Shown piece after piece: positions 1 to 11,463 of a stretch of 64,000 nucleotides of DNA (positions are counted from its first letter, which is position 1; each line of letters begins with the position of its first letter). A model generated the notes under the pieces. That model worked only from the letters and a program-made list of their open reading frames with translations. It made no database searches and was not told the DNA's origin. Origin of the DNA: Aspergillus flavus (Eukaryota; Ascomycota; Eurotiomycetes; Eurotiales; Aspergillaceae); NCBI RefSeq assembly GCF_009017415.1, contig NC_092409.1:4216001-4280000 (forward strand). Direction: 5' to 3'. The translations under genes and the position numbers were made by a program.

Positions 1-1775
1 GGCTGATATTTATGAGAACCTTTTGAACGCAAAAGTGGGCTCCAAGCTGGAGGCGAGTCAAGATACACCAGGGCCACAAGTTAAAACGGAACCATCACTT
101 GTGACTTTGGACAAGGTTCCTGAAAGCGATGAAATCGACAACAAATCTATATCATCTCAGATTGATGGCGTAAACACGCCTGGGGAGCACCCGACACCCA
201 AAAAGATTGCTGATCTAAAACATGGACGAGGCTCGCGAGCCTCGTCGTCTGATCGGTCATCGCCTGCCAATTCTGTGAAAGCCGCCTCAGGTAGGAAATC
301 AACACCCGGTGGTGCAAAGAAAGGTACGGCAAAGAAGTCGACTGCCAAAAAGCGCAAAATTACCGAAGAAGATACCGAAAGTGTTGATGGCCATCAGTCC
401 AACACCCCTTCCTCCCGCACCAGCAAAACCCCGGGCGTGAAGAAGCAGGGCTCTGCATCTGTAGCGGGTTCTCCAGCACCGGAAAGCAGGACGAAGAGGA
501 AGAAAGGTGCCAAGAAGAGAAAGGCCCCGAAAAAAGCTGCGGCGAAAGAAGAGGAGCACGAAGAAGAGGAAGAAGAAGAAGCTTCAACAGATGAAAACGA
601 ATTGTTCTGTATCTGCCGTAAGCCTGATAATCATACATGGATGATTGCCTGTGATGGCGAGTGCGACGACTGGTTTCATGGAAAGTGTGTGAACATCGAT
701 CCGAAAGATGCTGACTTAATTGACAAGTATATATGTGAGTCTCTCTCGTCTGGCTTTTACTCTGCTGCTATCATGCCCGTGTTGCCTCTTGCGATAATAG
801 TTTTTCGCTAATGGTAAACCAGGCCCTAACTGCAAAGAGAAGGGCAAGGGATGTACTACATGGAAACCAATGTGTCGAGTGCCCTCTTGTCGGAAGCCTG
901 CTCGATTTAACAATAATATTCTTAGCAAATACTGTTCTGATGAGCACGGCCGGGAATTTATGCGCCTGAAGACCCAGCACCTCAAGATGAGTCCGGCCCC
1001 GGAGAACAAGATGGAAGACCTCGGGAGTAGAGGCGGGATCCTCACTGCCGGTGATCTCAAGGCCGTGATAATGGATGTATCCTCAGCGGCGGAATTCCGT
1101 AAGCTTGGCGAACGGATCGTCTCGCTGCCACCCGACGACCCCGAGACCGACACAAAAGAGAAGGACAAGAAAAAGCTTGGATTGGATTTCGCTCCTGATG
1201 ACCTTACATACTCACCAGATGAAGCATCGAAAATCGAAGAATTGCGCAAGCGGCGTGATGAGCTGCTTCACCGCAGGGGTATGCTTAATGCACGTAACAC
1301 ATTCGTGAATCTCGTCCGGCAGCGGTCCAAGAGTGTACTAGAAAAATTAAAGCAAGCCGAACCCAAAGGCGGATGGAAAGATATCTGCGGTTTTGACTCA
1401 CGGTTAGCCTGGTCCGATGAGGAATTCGACGAATGGAGGCTATCGGAAGTTGGAGCGAAAACACTTGAGGATGGCACTCCTGAGGCGCTGGCGTCTAGCT
1501 ATCCCGATACAACTGATATAGATGGCGACGCCGTCATGAATGGCGTCAAAGCTGAAGAGGATGACATCAGCAGCCTATCTCGAGGTATTTGTACCAAAAA
1601 GCGCTGTGAGAGACACAAACAATGGGTCAAGGTTCAACAACAAGAGATCTTATTCGAGGAGGATACAGTCAACCAGGATCTCGCAAAGTGTGAAAAGGAA
1701 GCTCAAAACGTTGTGGAGAGAGCTGTTCTCAGGATGTGGGCTGAAAAAGAAAATGCCCAAAACGGATGTCAGTGA
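1..1775 (+). CDS. spp1: COMPASS (Set1C) PHD-finger subunit Spp1/CFP1-like, 5' partial
   Basis: The reading frame is already open at base 2, so the start lies outside the window. Exons are (2)-734 and 823-1775, with intron 735-822 (gtgagt..ag) splitting the last PHD cysteine region. The N-terminal part is Lys/Ser/Glu-rich and disordered. It is followed by a C4HC3 PHD finger (FCICRKP, CDGECDDWFHGKC, then YICPNC rebuilt across the intron). A second Cys-rich stretch follows (PMCRVPSCRKP, YCSDEHG), then a coiled Lys/Glu-rich region and a C-terminal Cys motif (ICTKKRCERHKQW). That order matches the fungal Spp1/CFP1 family, whose PHD finger binds H3K4me3 and stimulates Set1 methylation in the nucleus. 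The intron is certain because retaining it destroys the finger. The exact ortholog name is family-level inference. Confidence 0.85.
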
Positions 1776-2041
1776 AGCCAACATGAGGCTGAACCGAGGA
1801 ATTATAGTGCTATTTTCAAATTCTGTTAAAGGTCATTTGCATAAATGATACCCTTGTTCGCGGAAGGAAGCAAAAGGCAGGGATTTCGATATGGAGTTGA
1901 TGTGTATATTTGGTAGTTTTGGCCGCGGATGCTATTTTCGACGAGGCTGGCGTAAGACTTGATGATATATACAAATAAATGGACTACTTGATATGTAATT
2001 GTGCAGCTCCAAACAAAAAAGTAACTTTCCGGTATCGGTGC

Positions 2042-3159
2042 TCAATTTATTCGTTTGTCCCAGGTGCACCATCGTCCAACACCGTTGCCTACCCTGTCTT
2101 TGATAACTTCAACCACGTGTGCGGACTTGACAGTCGACAACAGAAGATGAGCATCGATTCCCTGCTCCAAGGTTCGCATAAGAAGACTAGGAAACAACTT
2201 CTCGCTTGCGTGGAATATGGAGTGAAGACCATCCTCGCGAGAAAACAGCAAGTTGTTCCGTGGATTTCTCCTTTGCTGCATCTGACCTGGGGTAACATGC
2301 GTATCGGATGTCATCGTCCCGACCCCGCTAGTATTGACAAGTATCACGGATAGATAAGAGCTGTGCATTCGTGACAATTGTGTCAAAGTCCGCAGTATAT
2401 ATGACAGTATGGCTGTGCCCCTGACCGTAGAGGAAGCGCGGACGACTCCTTCGGTAAGAGTGTCAAGTCCGGCAATGACGAGGAAAAAGCTGCAGTCATT
2501 GTTTCCTGTGGATTCTGCCTGACGAGCCTGCTGTGATTCCCGCTCCCCTTTATACCTATGTAGAGTATCTGAGACTTCATTTATAGCTTGTACAGCGGCA
2601 GCCATGTCGAAGACAGGGATTAACTGAACAGTGTCCAGATGTGAGATTGCTTCATCGCGCGATAGGGCCGACGGCTGAGATGCGGATAACAACGACTCAA
2701 GCAGCCTTTGTGGAGAGAAGATGTCAAGATTTGCAGGGTGGATTATATATGTTTTAGCATTAGGAATTGACGATGTCGAGGTTTTACCCAGTTGTGCTGC
2801 GAGTATTGGTCGTGTAACCTAGCCAACGATTATCATCAGTTGGGTTGATGTTCGTGGTAGCAAAGAGGAGAGCAAAGGGTGCAAAATGAGCGGAACTATA
2901 TGGAAAGGGAGCTCAGTACTTGGCCTAAAAAATCAATATCATCGTTTTCCTTGGCCTGATTTCTTAGTTTCGAGAACCCAATTACGGTTCCTTTTCGGAA
3001 AACACTATGTGCAGGGCTTTTGAATGCTTTACAAATGTCATCCTTGAGATCCCAGGTTCCTGGCGTAGAAGCCTGACCATGTTTTGGTTGTGGCAAAAGA
3101 AAATGGGCGAGAGACGGGGATGCAGGTGCAGAACTGTATGGAGTAGAAGTAGAGGCCAT
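2042..3159 (-). CDS. RecA/Rad51-fold-like protein, possible Rad51 paralog
   Basis: Two exons on the minus strand, 3159-2920 and 2818-2042. The 101 nt intron (gtactg..ctag) joins FLGQ to VTRPILAAQLGK in phase 0 and gives about 338 residues. The middle holds a hydrophobic strand followed by Asp (FFLVIAGLDTL) that resembles a Walker B strand. A helix and a second strand ending in Asn-Thr-Ser (YLSVILVNTSGVG) follow, the strand order seen in RecA-fold paralogs such as XRCC2 or RAD51D. I see no P-loop GxxxxGK[ST], so ATP binding may be lost. The N-terminus is Ser/Pro-rich. Its job (recombination mediator or Shu-like factor) is inference from fold resemblance only. The gene is real judging by the in-frame intron and long open frame. 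Confidence 0.6.
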
Positions 3160-3597
3160 ATTAGAGTACTGTAGAATGAGTATGGCCTCTTGTACAGTTT
3201 GTTCCTGACAGAGTAACTATTCTGGCGACGGTTATTATGATAGGATTATGATTCAACTGAGAATCGACCGAGCTAACCAGGTGCACTGGATGTTGGAGGT
3301 GCGACATACTAGTAGTATCTTAGAAGATGTCGAGAGGCAAGAAGACTGCATCCGAAGATTAACTCCATTCCACGTGTTCTGGCCTTAGTTTTAAGGCACC
3401 AAGACTATATTGATTGGGAATAAGGGAATATGACCATTTCGGGCCCGCATATATGCCATGCTCCCTGTATATATCTCTTTATACAACGCATTTTCTTATT
3501 TAGGGACGCATCATTAGGGTCCTTAGGAAGCCCGATTACGGAAACCCAGTTTACCCAGCGCGTCTTGAAAGCCGGCATCGTAGTCTTTGACCATATG
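3160..3597. other. Intergenic, promoter side of the Rad51-like gene
   Basis: Between two minus-strand genes. A CACGTG hexamer lies at 3371-3376. No reading frame here looks coding. Confidence 0.5.
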
Positions 3598-4764
3598 TTA
3601 AGCAATGGCTGTGTGTACAATGGTTTCCACTGTTGCTGGCGCACAAGCGGCAGAACATATACTCTTCTTAGTCCAGGTGCCTTGGCCGTCGTGGGCCCAT
3701 ACACTATCGTCTAGGATATCTTCCAGTATGGGAGATAGCTCGGTCCGTAAAGGGTCGAATGCATAGTCGCAGGCACAGAACTCAACAAGGCTCCCTCTGC
3801 TGCCCAAGTCACTTACAGAATGACCGATAAGTGAATAACCTGTAGCAATTTCCATCCAAGGGTCACTAGGGTCCATAGATCCCCTCTGCTCTAGCTCGGT
3901 AGCTTTGTCGCCCTCACACGGTGCTAACTGGACACTCAATGACCGTAAATTCTCCATCAGCTCCACTGCGTTTAAGACTAATTTGACATGATTATAGAAC
4001 GGGAACACGGCGGTGTACCGAAAGGATGTCAAATTGCTGAGCGCGCGGAGCGATGTTAACTTTTGTGGGCGAGGTCTAACATATGCTAAGGAGCCCCATG
4101 TGTTGAACAGTGAAGGAACCTGAAACAGGAAGTATTCATAGTGGTTATAAGCCTTGAGAGAGGAAGACTCGTTGAACAGCAGGGAGGACCATGATCGAGC
4201 TTCAAGTAGCGTTGAGCGCTTTTCAAGATGAGAAAGTGGTGGAGGGTCAAAGCTTCGAGTTTCCTGCTCTAACTGCAGGATTTGAAGTGGGGCTTGGAAA
4301 GCCCAACTATGTTCCTCAAATATCTGCGCGCCTGTCATCTTGCCAATAAATGAGGGCGGTGCAATGACGGTGATGCGCTGTGGATCGAGATAGGACAATG
4401 CTCGACGCCACCAGAATGGATCCTCTCGATCATCCGAGGGGTGTTGCCCTTTGACCACGGTTGAACTTACATGTCGAGCTAGGGATGAAGCGGATATAAA
4501 GGAGAGAAACTCATCTACATCCCGTAAATCGAAGCAAACGTGAGTAAACAATCGTGGTCGTGTGACTTCGAGCAAACGGGAAGAGGTGCATGAGAGGTTC
4601 TTCAGATCTCGCGTACCCGACTTGACGATAGTACTGCTCGGCGGTTGGTGTATCTTGGCTAGTGAAGGGGGTGGATATGACAGATTGGAGATGATCTCGT
4701 CAAGAAGCTCATTTGGCAGAGCTTCCAATGATGATCCTTGCGGAACCATTATTGCATGCGGCAT
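3598..4764 (-). CDS. F-box domain protein
   Basis: A single-exon frame of about 388 residues starting at ATG 4764. The open frame runs a few codons further upstream without an ATG. An acceptor-like sequence (cttgcag) just upstream suggests a 5' leader intron or a small missed exon. The N-terminal motif ALPNELLDEIISNL, followed by LKNLSCTSSRLLEVTRPRLF, is a typical fungal F-box with its trailing repeat. Such proteins use the F-box to bind Skp1 and bring substrates to SCF ubiquitin ligases. The rest has scattered Leu-rich segments (LRSLSVQL) but no recognisable repeat domain. The substrate cannot be read from sequence. F-box proteins of this kind are numerous and fast-evolving in Aspergillus. 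Confidence 0.75.
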   Translation of the reverse strand: MPHAIMVPQGSSLEALPNELLDEIISNLSYPPPSLAKIHQPPSSTIVKSGTRDLKNLSCTSSRLLEVTRPRLFTHVCFDLRDVDEFLSFISASSLARHVSSTVVKGQHPSDDREDPFWWRRALSYLDPQRITVIAPPSFIGKMTGAQIFEEHSWAFQAPLQILQLEQETRSFDPPPLSHLEKRSTLLEARSWSSLLFNESSSLKAYNHYEYFLFQVPSLFNTWGSLAYVRPRPQKLTSLRALSNLTSFRYTAVFPFYNHVKLVLNAVELMENLRSLSVQLAPCEGDKATELEQRGSMDPSDPWMEIATGYSLIGHSVSDLGSRGSLVEFCACDYAFDPLRTELSPILEDILDDSVWAHDGQGTWTKKSICSAACAPATVETIVHTAIA

Positions 4765-5945
4765 ATCCTGCAAGAGGAGATTAGTGTTCCATGACTATCA
4801 CATTTCGATGGCAGCTGTTAGGGTTTCTATTGACGAGGTAGGATGATTGATCTATACTGCTTCAATCTCCGTGGCGTACTAAGAGATAACGATGGAGGTC
4901 ATATACTGTGTATGATGGTCGGGAAAGGACGCCGACATCAACTGCCGTGGCGACCCCACATACGTCACACGAGCTCCGCCAATCCTTCCAAAGGTTATAG
5001 GGAAAGCAGTTCCAAACAGCCATAGACTCACCGGTAATACGCAGTTTGAAACTCGGCAAAAAGGTTTAATAAGGACGATTCGTTTTAGTAACCAAAGCTG
5101 AATTCTATCCAGGTGACATGGAAGGTAGTATGAATATCATTGAGGAAGTTATGCAAGGAGCTCTGTCGAACGTGTGGCGGTAAAACCCCCTGCTGGATTT
5201 GGACAAATGACCCCACATTTCCAAAGTTGGCCTCTTTTAGCGTCCGCGCCAAGCATCTAACTCCAAGAGGACTGACTTGAAAATATACTCTCTAATAGTA
5301 GAGTCTGTGTGGTATGATTGTATAACTATATCCTACTTACGGTCAATAGAACAATTACTGTTGACGGATCAGTCAGTCAGTTACAGAGGGAGAGGCAAAA
5401 GTTGGAAACTATATCTAACATAGTACCTTGGTTATCAAGAGCTTCGTCAAACCCACCCACATCCAATCTTTAGATCTTTTGCCTCATCTATATTACCTTA
5501 AACTGGTCTGTCACTCTATGATCCTGTATCCTTCTCATCACCCAGAAATTTCCATTGACATATTTTAAGACTCACGACTTTCATGTCATCCTCTTCGTAC
5601 TTCAAACATACCTATAATGGCAGTACTATCTTTTCCACAGTCCCACTTCCTCCCCGAGTCAGGATGTGGAGAGAGCCTCTGCGGTGGGGCACTCAAGAGA
5701 ATGTGGAAAGCACTCGGCAGTTAGTGAAAGTTTCAAGCCGCGGAGAAGGCGAATCGATGTGAAATAGAATTACTCGGCTTGGGTCCGAGTTCGGTGGCTC
5801 CTCTCTGTTTTAATGATTTCCTCTCTGCAACTGTCAAGTCTGTCTTTCGAAACCCTGCTCAATCACTACGTTTCATAGCAGGTACCACCTCAAGAGACAC
5901 TTGGAAGCACCTCGATATATATTGACAGACTCAGGAATCTTCAAT
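4765..5945. promoter_or_regulatory. Divergent promoter region, F-box gene / MetE-like gene
   Basis: 1.2 kb between divergent genes with no convincing coding frame. The 5450-5600 part is pyrimidine-rich on the plus strand, typical of fungal leaders. An AT stretch (tatatatt) sits about 25 nt before the plus-strand ATG. Confidence 0.5.
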
Positions 5946-7282
5946 ATGGCCCATCAGCTTCACCACAACCCTCCTTTCCGTGCCGAGCACCTTGGCTCGC
6001 TCCTTCGTACCGATGAACTGTTGAAGACAAAGACAGCTTTCGAACAGAAGCAGGTCTCTCAGGCTGATCTTGACGCTATCGAGAACAAGGATATCAAGGA
6101 GATCGTTGAAACTCAGAAGAAGCTTGGCTACGCCGCCGTCTCGGATGGAGAATACCGCAGACACAGTAAGGGAGGGCCTGATCTTTTGTGTAGTGGGGCA
6201 TGATGCTAACCATTTAACTTCCATGTAGTGTTCTGGGGTTCTTTCTTCCCTGGACTTGATGGTTTTGAGGAAGTCACAGACGTCGATGCCGATGTATTCC
6301 GTCCCTATGCTCCCGATGTCGCTGCTTTCCTTGAAGCTGGACACAAGCCTGGCGAGACTGTCATCTGTACTGGCAAAATCAAGCACGTCGGTAGTACCTA
6401 TATCAAGGAATTCAAGTACTTGGCGAGCATCGTCCCCCCCGAGGAGGTCAAGAACATCAAACTCACCCTTGCTGCTCCTAACTGGTATCACTTGCGGTAT
6501 AAGGAGGGCAAGGCCTACCCAAAGGACGTGTATGCTTCCGATGACGAGTACTTTGGCGATATCGCCAAGGCGTATCAGGATGAGCTTCAGATCTTGTATG
6601 ACGCTGGCTGCAGGAATGTTCAGTTTGATGACCCCAACCTTGCCTGTGAGTCGTCCTTTCATAACCGTCCCTCTGGTGAATTACGAAGGGTTGACTGACA
6701 ATGCCGACAGACTTCTGCTCTGACAAGATGCTTGAGGGCTGGAAAAAAGATTCCTTAAACGTGATCACAGCCGATGAGACATTTGAGAAGTACATCAAGC
6801 TGTACAACGATCTGCTCTCCAAGCGTCCCGCCGATTTCCACGTCGGTGTACACATTTGCCGTGGTAACTTCGTCGGTAGCCGTCACTTCTCCGAAGGTGG
6901 ATATGACCGTATTGCAACCAAGCTGTTCAAGGAGCTCAATGTCGATACATACTACCTCGAGTACGACACCCCTCGTGCCGGTGGTTTCGAGCCACTGAAG
7001 GAACTTCCCACACACAAGAATGTCATTCTAGGTGTCGTGACCAGCAAGTTCCCCCAGCTCGAGGACAAGGAAGAAATGAAGAAGCGTGTTTACGACGCCG
7101 CCAAATTCATCGCGGAAGGCAACAACATCTCCGTTGAGAAGGCGTTGAAGCAGGTCGGTGTTAGCCCACAGTGTGGCTTCGCTAGTCACAGAGAAGGCAA
7201 TGCCATTGACCGAGACGGCATGTTCAACAAGCTGAAGCTTGTCCGGGATATTGCCAATGACATCTGGCCTGGTGAGCTTTAA
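5946..7282 (+). CDS. Cobalamin-independent methionine synthase-like (MetE C-terminal domain only)
   Basis: Exons 5946-6165, 6229-6645 and 6711-7282 give 402 residues. ATG 5946 is the first Met in frame. The protein has only the C-terminal (beta/alpha)8 domain of MetE, about half the length of real methionine synthase, like the bacterial YxjG/YxjH group. All four zinc ligands of the family can be placed: His260 and Cys262 (HICRGN), Glu296 (YLEYDTP) and Cys367 (PQCGF). The thiol-activating centre is therefore intact. It probably transfers a methyl group to a thiol such as homocysteine. Without the N-terminal half the folate donor is doubtful, so the methyl donor is unknown. Both introns are 60-65 nt and canonical. 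Confidence 0.85.
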
Positions 7283-9380
7283 GTAGGTACGGTTGTCGTT
7301 TGATGTCGATTTTCAACAATGAGACACACTTGGGCTGGGTGACCGGCGACGTATTTGTGTGTATGAACGTGACGAAGTTATGTCTTTGTACAGATAACTG
7401 ACCAATTTTTCTGATTGGAAAAATGGGTTCAGTTCTGGATATGTATATACCTGATCACCTGATCAATAATCAATGATTCAACTCAGTTCACAAAATCCAG
7501 CGTTCTTGCTCGGTAGTTAATATAGTAGTCAAAATCAGAGGACCTTGGAGGCCCACCACGTCAAAGCACCCTTTGTACATCCCAACTAGTGGGTCTAAAG
7601 TCAATCACGCTATGAGCAGTCTCATGATTCATCATGTATGTCCCGCATAGCGCATTAGACTGTCGGGCTGGTCGTTGCCGTTTCTGCTCATGTGTCCAGT
7701 CATCGGACGCAACCCTGCAGTCTAGGCACTAGTACTAGGTAGGTAGACCTCCGAAACAGCTGAAGCCTGAAGTCCTTTAGGTTTAGCGTTAATGGAACAG
7801 GAAAGTTTGATGACTCGTGATCTTGGCCAGAACCGCCGATAGCATTTATTATTGTCAATGTGTTTAAGGTGGAGGATTGTGCAACTCATACATACTGGAT
7901 GTCTCTTTCTTTAATGCTGGATCGTAAAACTTCGGATAAATGCATCCAAGATGGCACTGGGGAGCCGTTCCACAATCATACTCAAAGACATGCAATCAGG
8001 TACTCGTACTCGGTACGGTATAATCCCCTCATTGTCTTCTAAATAGCTTAATGACATGTCTACCTACTCCCTCTCAGTGAAGCAATCACGTGGACCAGTA
8101 TCTTCCCATATCTACCTCAAGGTCGAATGGAGCTTGAAATTCTCGTTCTATGAGGGACTTTTCCATCGTTTCCGTCCTTTGGGGACTTGGGTGAGCATTC
8201 AAACCAGTAGGCTTCGCGTCTCGTGGGATCCAGCACAACAGCCGGTTCCGTAGTAGGCGGATATCCTGCAGAACCTATTAGACAACTATCCTTCCCTGTT
8301 CCAGTTCCATATTGTTTAGAGTCAATTTCCTTATTTCCTGCCAAATCTCGCTGTCGTGGTGAGTGTCATGAGAGGCCATTGTCTCGATTAATGTTCTAGA
8401 TATTTAACTTGACGAGTAATGAATTATTCTGTTCGAAATTTGTCGGTGATAGTTGATATCTTTTACAGGATATAAGAATCAGGCTTTGACAAGCTCGAAA
8501 TGTCTCTCCTGAAGGCTACAGACCTACTTGAATGGTAAGGAATTGTGCCATTGGCGTCAACTTCATATTCCCAGATAGCAGTTCCTTCCATTCATTATGC
8601 TGTTTCGCCCTCTTCGTATTATGAGGGTGGCTTGCCGGTGAAGTAGGTGGTTCCTATTGTTCATTTGAATGCGATTGTTTTCTATAATGGGGCGGAACTT
8701 GAAGATGGAATCGATTTGATTCGTTATGGGAATAGGAGGTCGGTAATTATGATTACTTTTGGTTAGTATACACAAGAAGGTTTCAATAGCTCCCGCCCAT
8801 CCTTGCTTATCGGCTAAATTATGGCTTGGCTTTCGGTATATGGGCGGCCGTTGTGAAGCTTAGTAGTAGATGCGATTATCGAGTCCCAGGTGGCATCGGG
8901 TCTCCCGTCGGGCTTCGGTATCGGGGGTACGGACAGTTTCACTTTGTTGTCAGTGTATATGTGATTGTATGCATCTTCAACAGTGGATTGAAGGCGTGGG
9001 TAGAACAAATTTTTTGTATATATTGGTCCAAATTTCTTGCTATATTCAACATGTTTTTACTCAATGAGAAAGCAATGAGTCGAAAGGATAAAAGGCAGTC
9101 GACAGTAAGGGGGGAAGTATTAATTAAAAGAGTATTTAAATGGCCCGCATAGAAACAGTGAGGGATATCATGGAAAGGTAAGGAAACGAGATGAAGATCA
9201 AGAAATGGGAAAAGCATGCGCACGAAGTGAAATGTAAACATACTGCAAATGCTGCGTCTTCTGTCATCAAAGCGGACATGAACGAAAGAGGCCGAACGAG
9301 ATAAGGAAATGTTATACACGAAAGCCATGCGATTGGGGTTCCTGGATTTACAGTGCAGATGATAGGCGGTGGGGATGAAA
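7283..9380. other. 2.1 kb intergenic between convergent genes
   Basis: Only short frames with no family resemblance and no splice-linked coding pattern. It should hold the two 3' UTRs. I see no gene, repeat array or tRNA here. Confidence 0.5.
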
Positions 9381-10203
<823 letters not shown>

Positions 10204-10853
10204 TTTGGCGAGGGGTTGTTGACTCCTGAAGTCACCGATAGGAAAAAGTGTAAAAGTGAGGTAGTGTTATGTTGATTGAGCGTAGAATTCCTCAATCGTG
10301 TTTGCGATCGGAATTGGGACCAGGTTTCAATTGCGGTTGAACACGAGCAGGGGTGGTGGTGGGAAAAGCGTGAGCAATCCCGCTGTAAGGTCAATTACTC
10401 CGTCCTGTCAATCTCCACGTCAACCAAGGCGATCTCAATCAAGACCGTCGCAGGAGGGGACGCAAGGTGAACAAGAGACAAACCAAACTTACCTTGTCGG
10501 CGAAGGGGAGGTGGCAGAAGAAGAAGAAAAACAGAAAGAGGAGAAGAAGAAAAAAAAAAGCAAAACACAGGCTGAACCAAAATGTAACGATAGAAAAGAA
10601 AAGAGTGAATGTGGCAGAAGGAGCGAAAGTGAAATGAATAGTTTAATTAATTGGGCCCAGAGTTTCCAAAGGCGACGATCCACACGAGGAGCAGCGACGA
10701 GGGTCTGCGCGCTGGGCAATTCAACTCGGACTCCGTAAAAGGGGCTGCCGCATGACTAAGCCCCGCGATTCCTGCCAAGCATCTCGGTTGTTTCACCCGT
10801 AAGCAGTTCATGTTCATCGTGATGGCAATAGTGCCGGTTCCATGGCCCCACGG

Positions 10854-10872
10854 CCCCTGTTTTTTTCCCCCT
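10854..10872 (+). promoter_or_regulatory. Pair of CCCCT (STRE-like) elements
   Basis: Two CCCCT cores, 14 nt apart start to start, about 600 nt upstream of the trehalose synthase ATG. STREs bind Msn2/4-type factors in yeast stress responses and trehalose genes are classic targets. Function here is inferred. Confidence 0.35.
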
Positions 10873-11326
10873 CCCCGGTATCTTCCTCATTGGCATTGTG
10901 ACTTCACGAGGGAAAGGAATCAAATCAAGAGACTGCGACCAGGCTCTGGATCCCGGTTGTACTTTGTACATACTCATACCATCCAAAGCTCCGAAGCGTT
11001 TCCTTTCCGTCGGGTGCAACCACGTCTGGTCTTATGGTGTGACAATCCCTGACTTTTCATGCGGGACCTTGTCGGCTTGTGCTTCTGTTCTTCATGAGGC
11101 GACTTTAGAGAGACTTGCGTGTTCCAATGAACATGTGTGTGTTTACTCGTCGTACTTCGGAAAATGTAGTTCTTTCTTGATTGATGCCTGTCACGGGCGA
11201 TGTTGTACTCTGTACGTCATGGGCCCAGAATCATGAGGTCACCGGACCGCCTCAATTCACCCCAGCTTTTGGGACAGCAAACAAAGCAAAACGTCCTGTG
11301 GCATGAGGTTGGAGTCATTAGTTCTT

Positions 11327-11338
11327 CTATATATATGT
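11327..11338 (+). promoter_or_regulatory. TATA box of the trehalose synthase gene
   Basis: The sequence ctatatatatgt lies about 130 nt upstream of ATG 11464 and is followed by a pyrimidine-rich leader, a usual spacing for a fungal TATA promoter. Confidence 0.5.
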
Positions 11339-11463
11339 AGCTTATCTGGTATACCTTGCTCTCATTATACAATTACCACAGTCTTCTTCCGTTTTCTCAT
11401 AAACCATTTCCTACTACATCTATTCTCGTCCAACTATAGTTTTCACAATTAATCGAGGGAGCA

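Larger units (their letters stand above)
10204..11463. promoter_or_regulatory. Divergent promoter, arfB / trehalose synthase
   Basis: 1.26 kb shared upstream region. Next to arfB there is a purine tract on the plus strand (about 10515-10562), which is CT-rich as read by arfB and typical of constitutive fungal promoters. Two CCCCT stress-response-type elements lie at 10854-10858 and 10868-10872. A TATA element lies close to the plus-strand gene. Confidence 0.55.
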
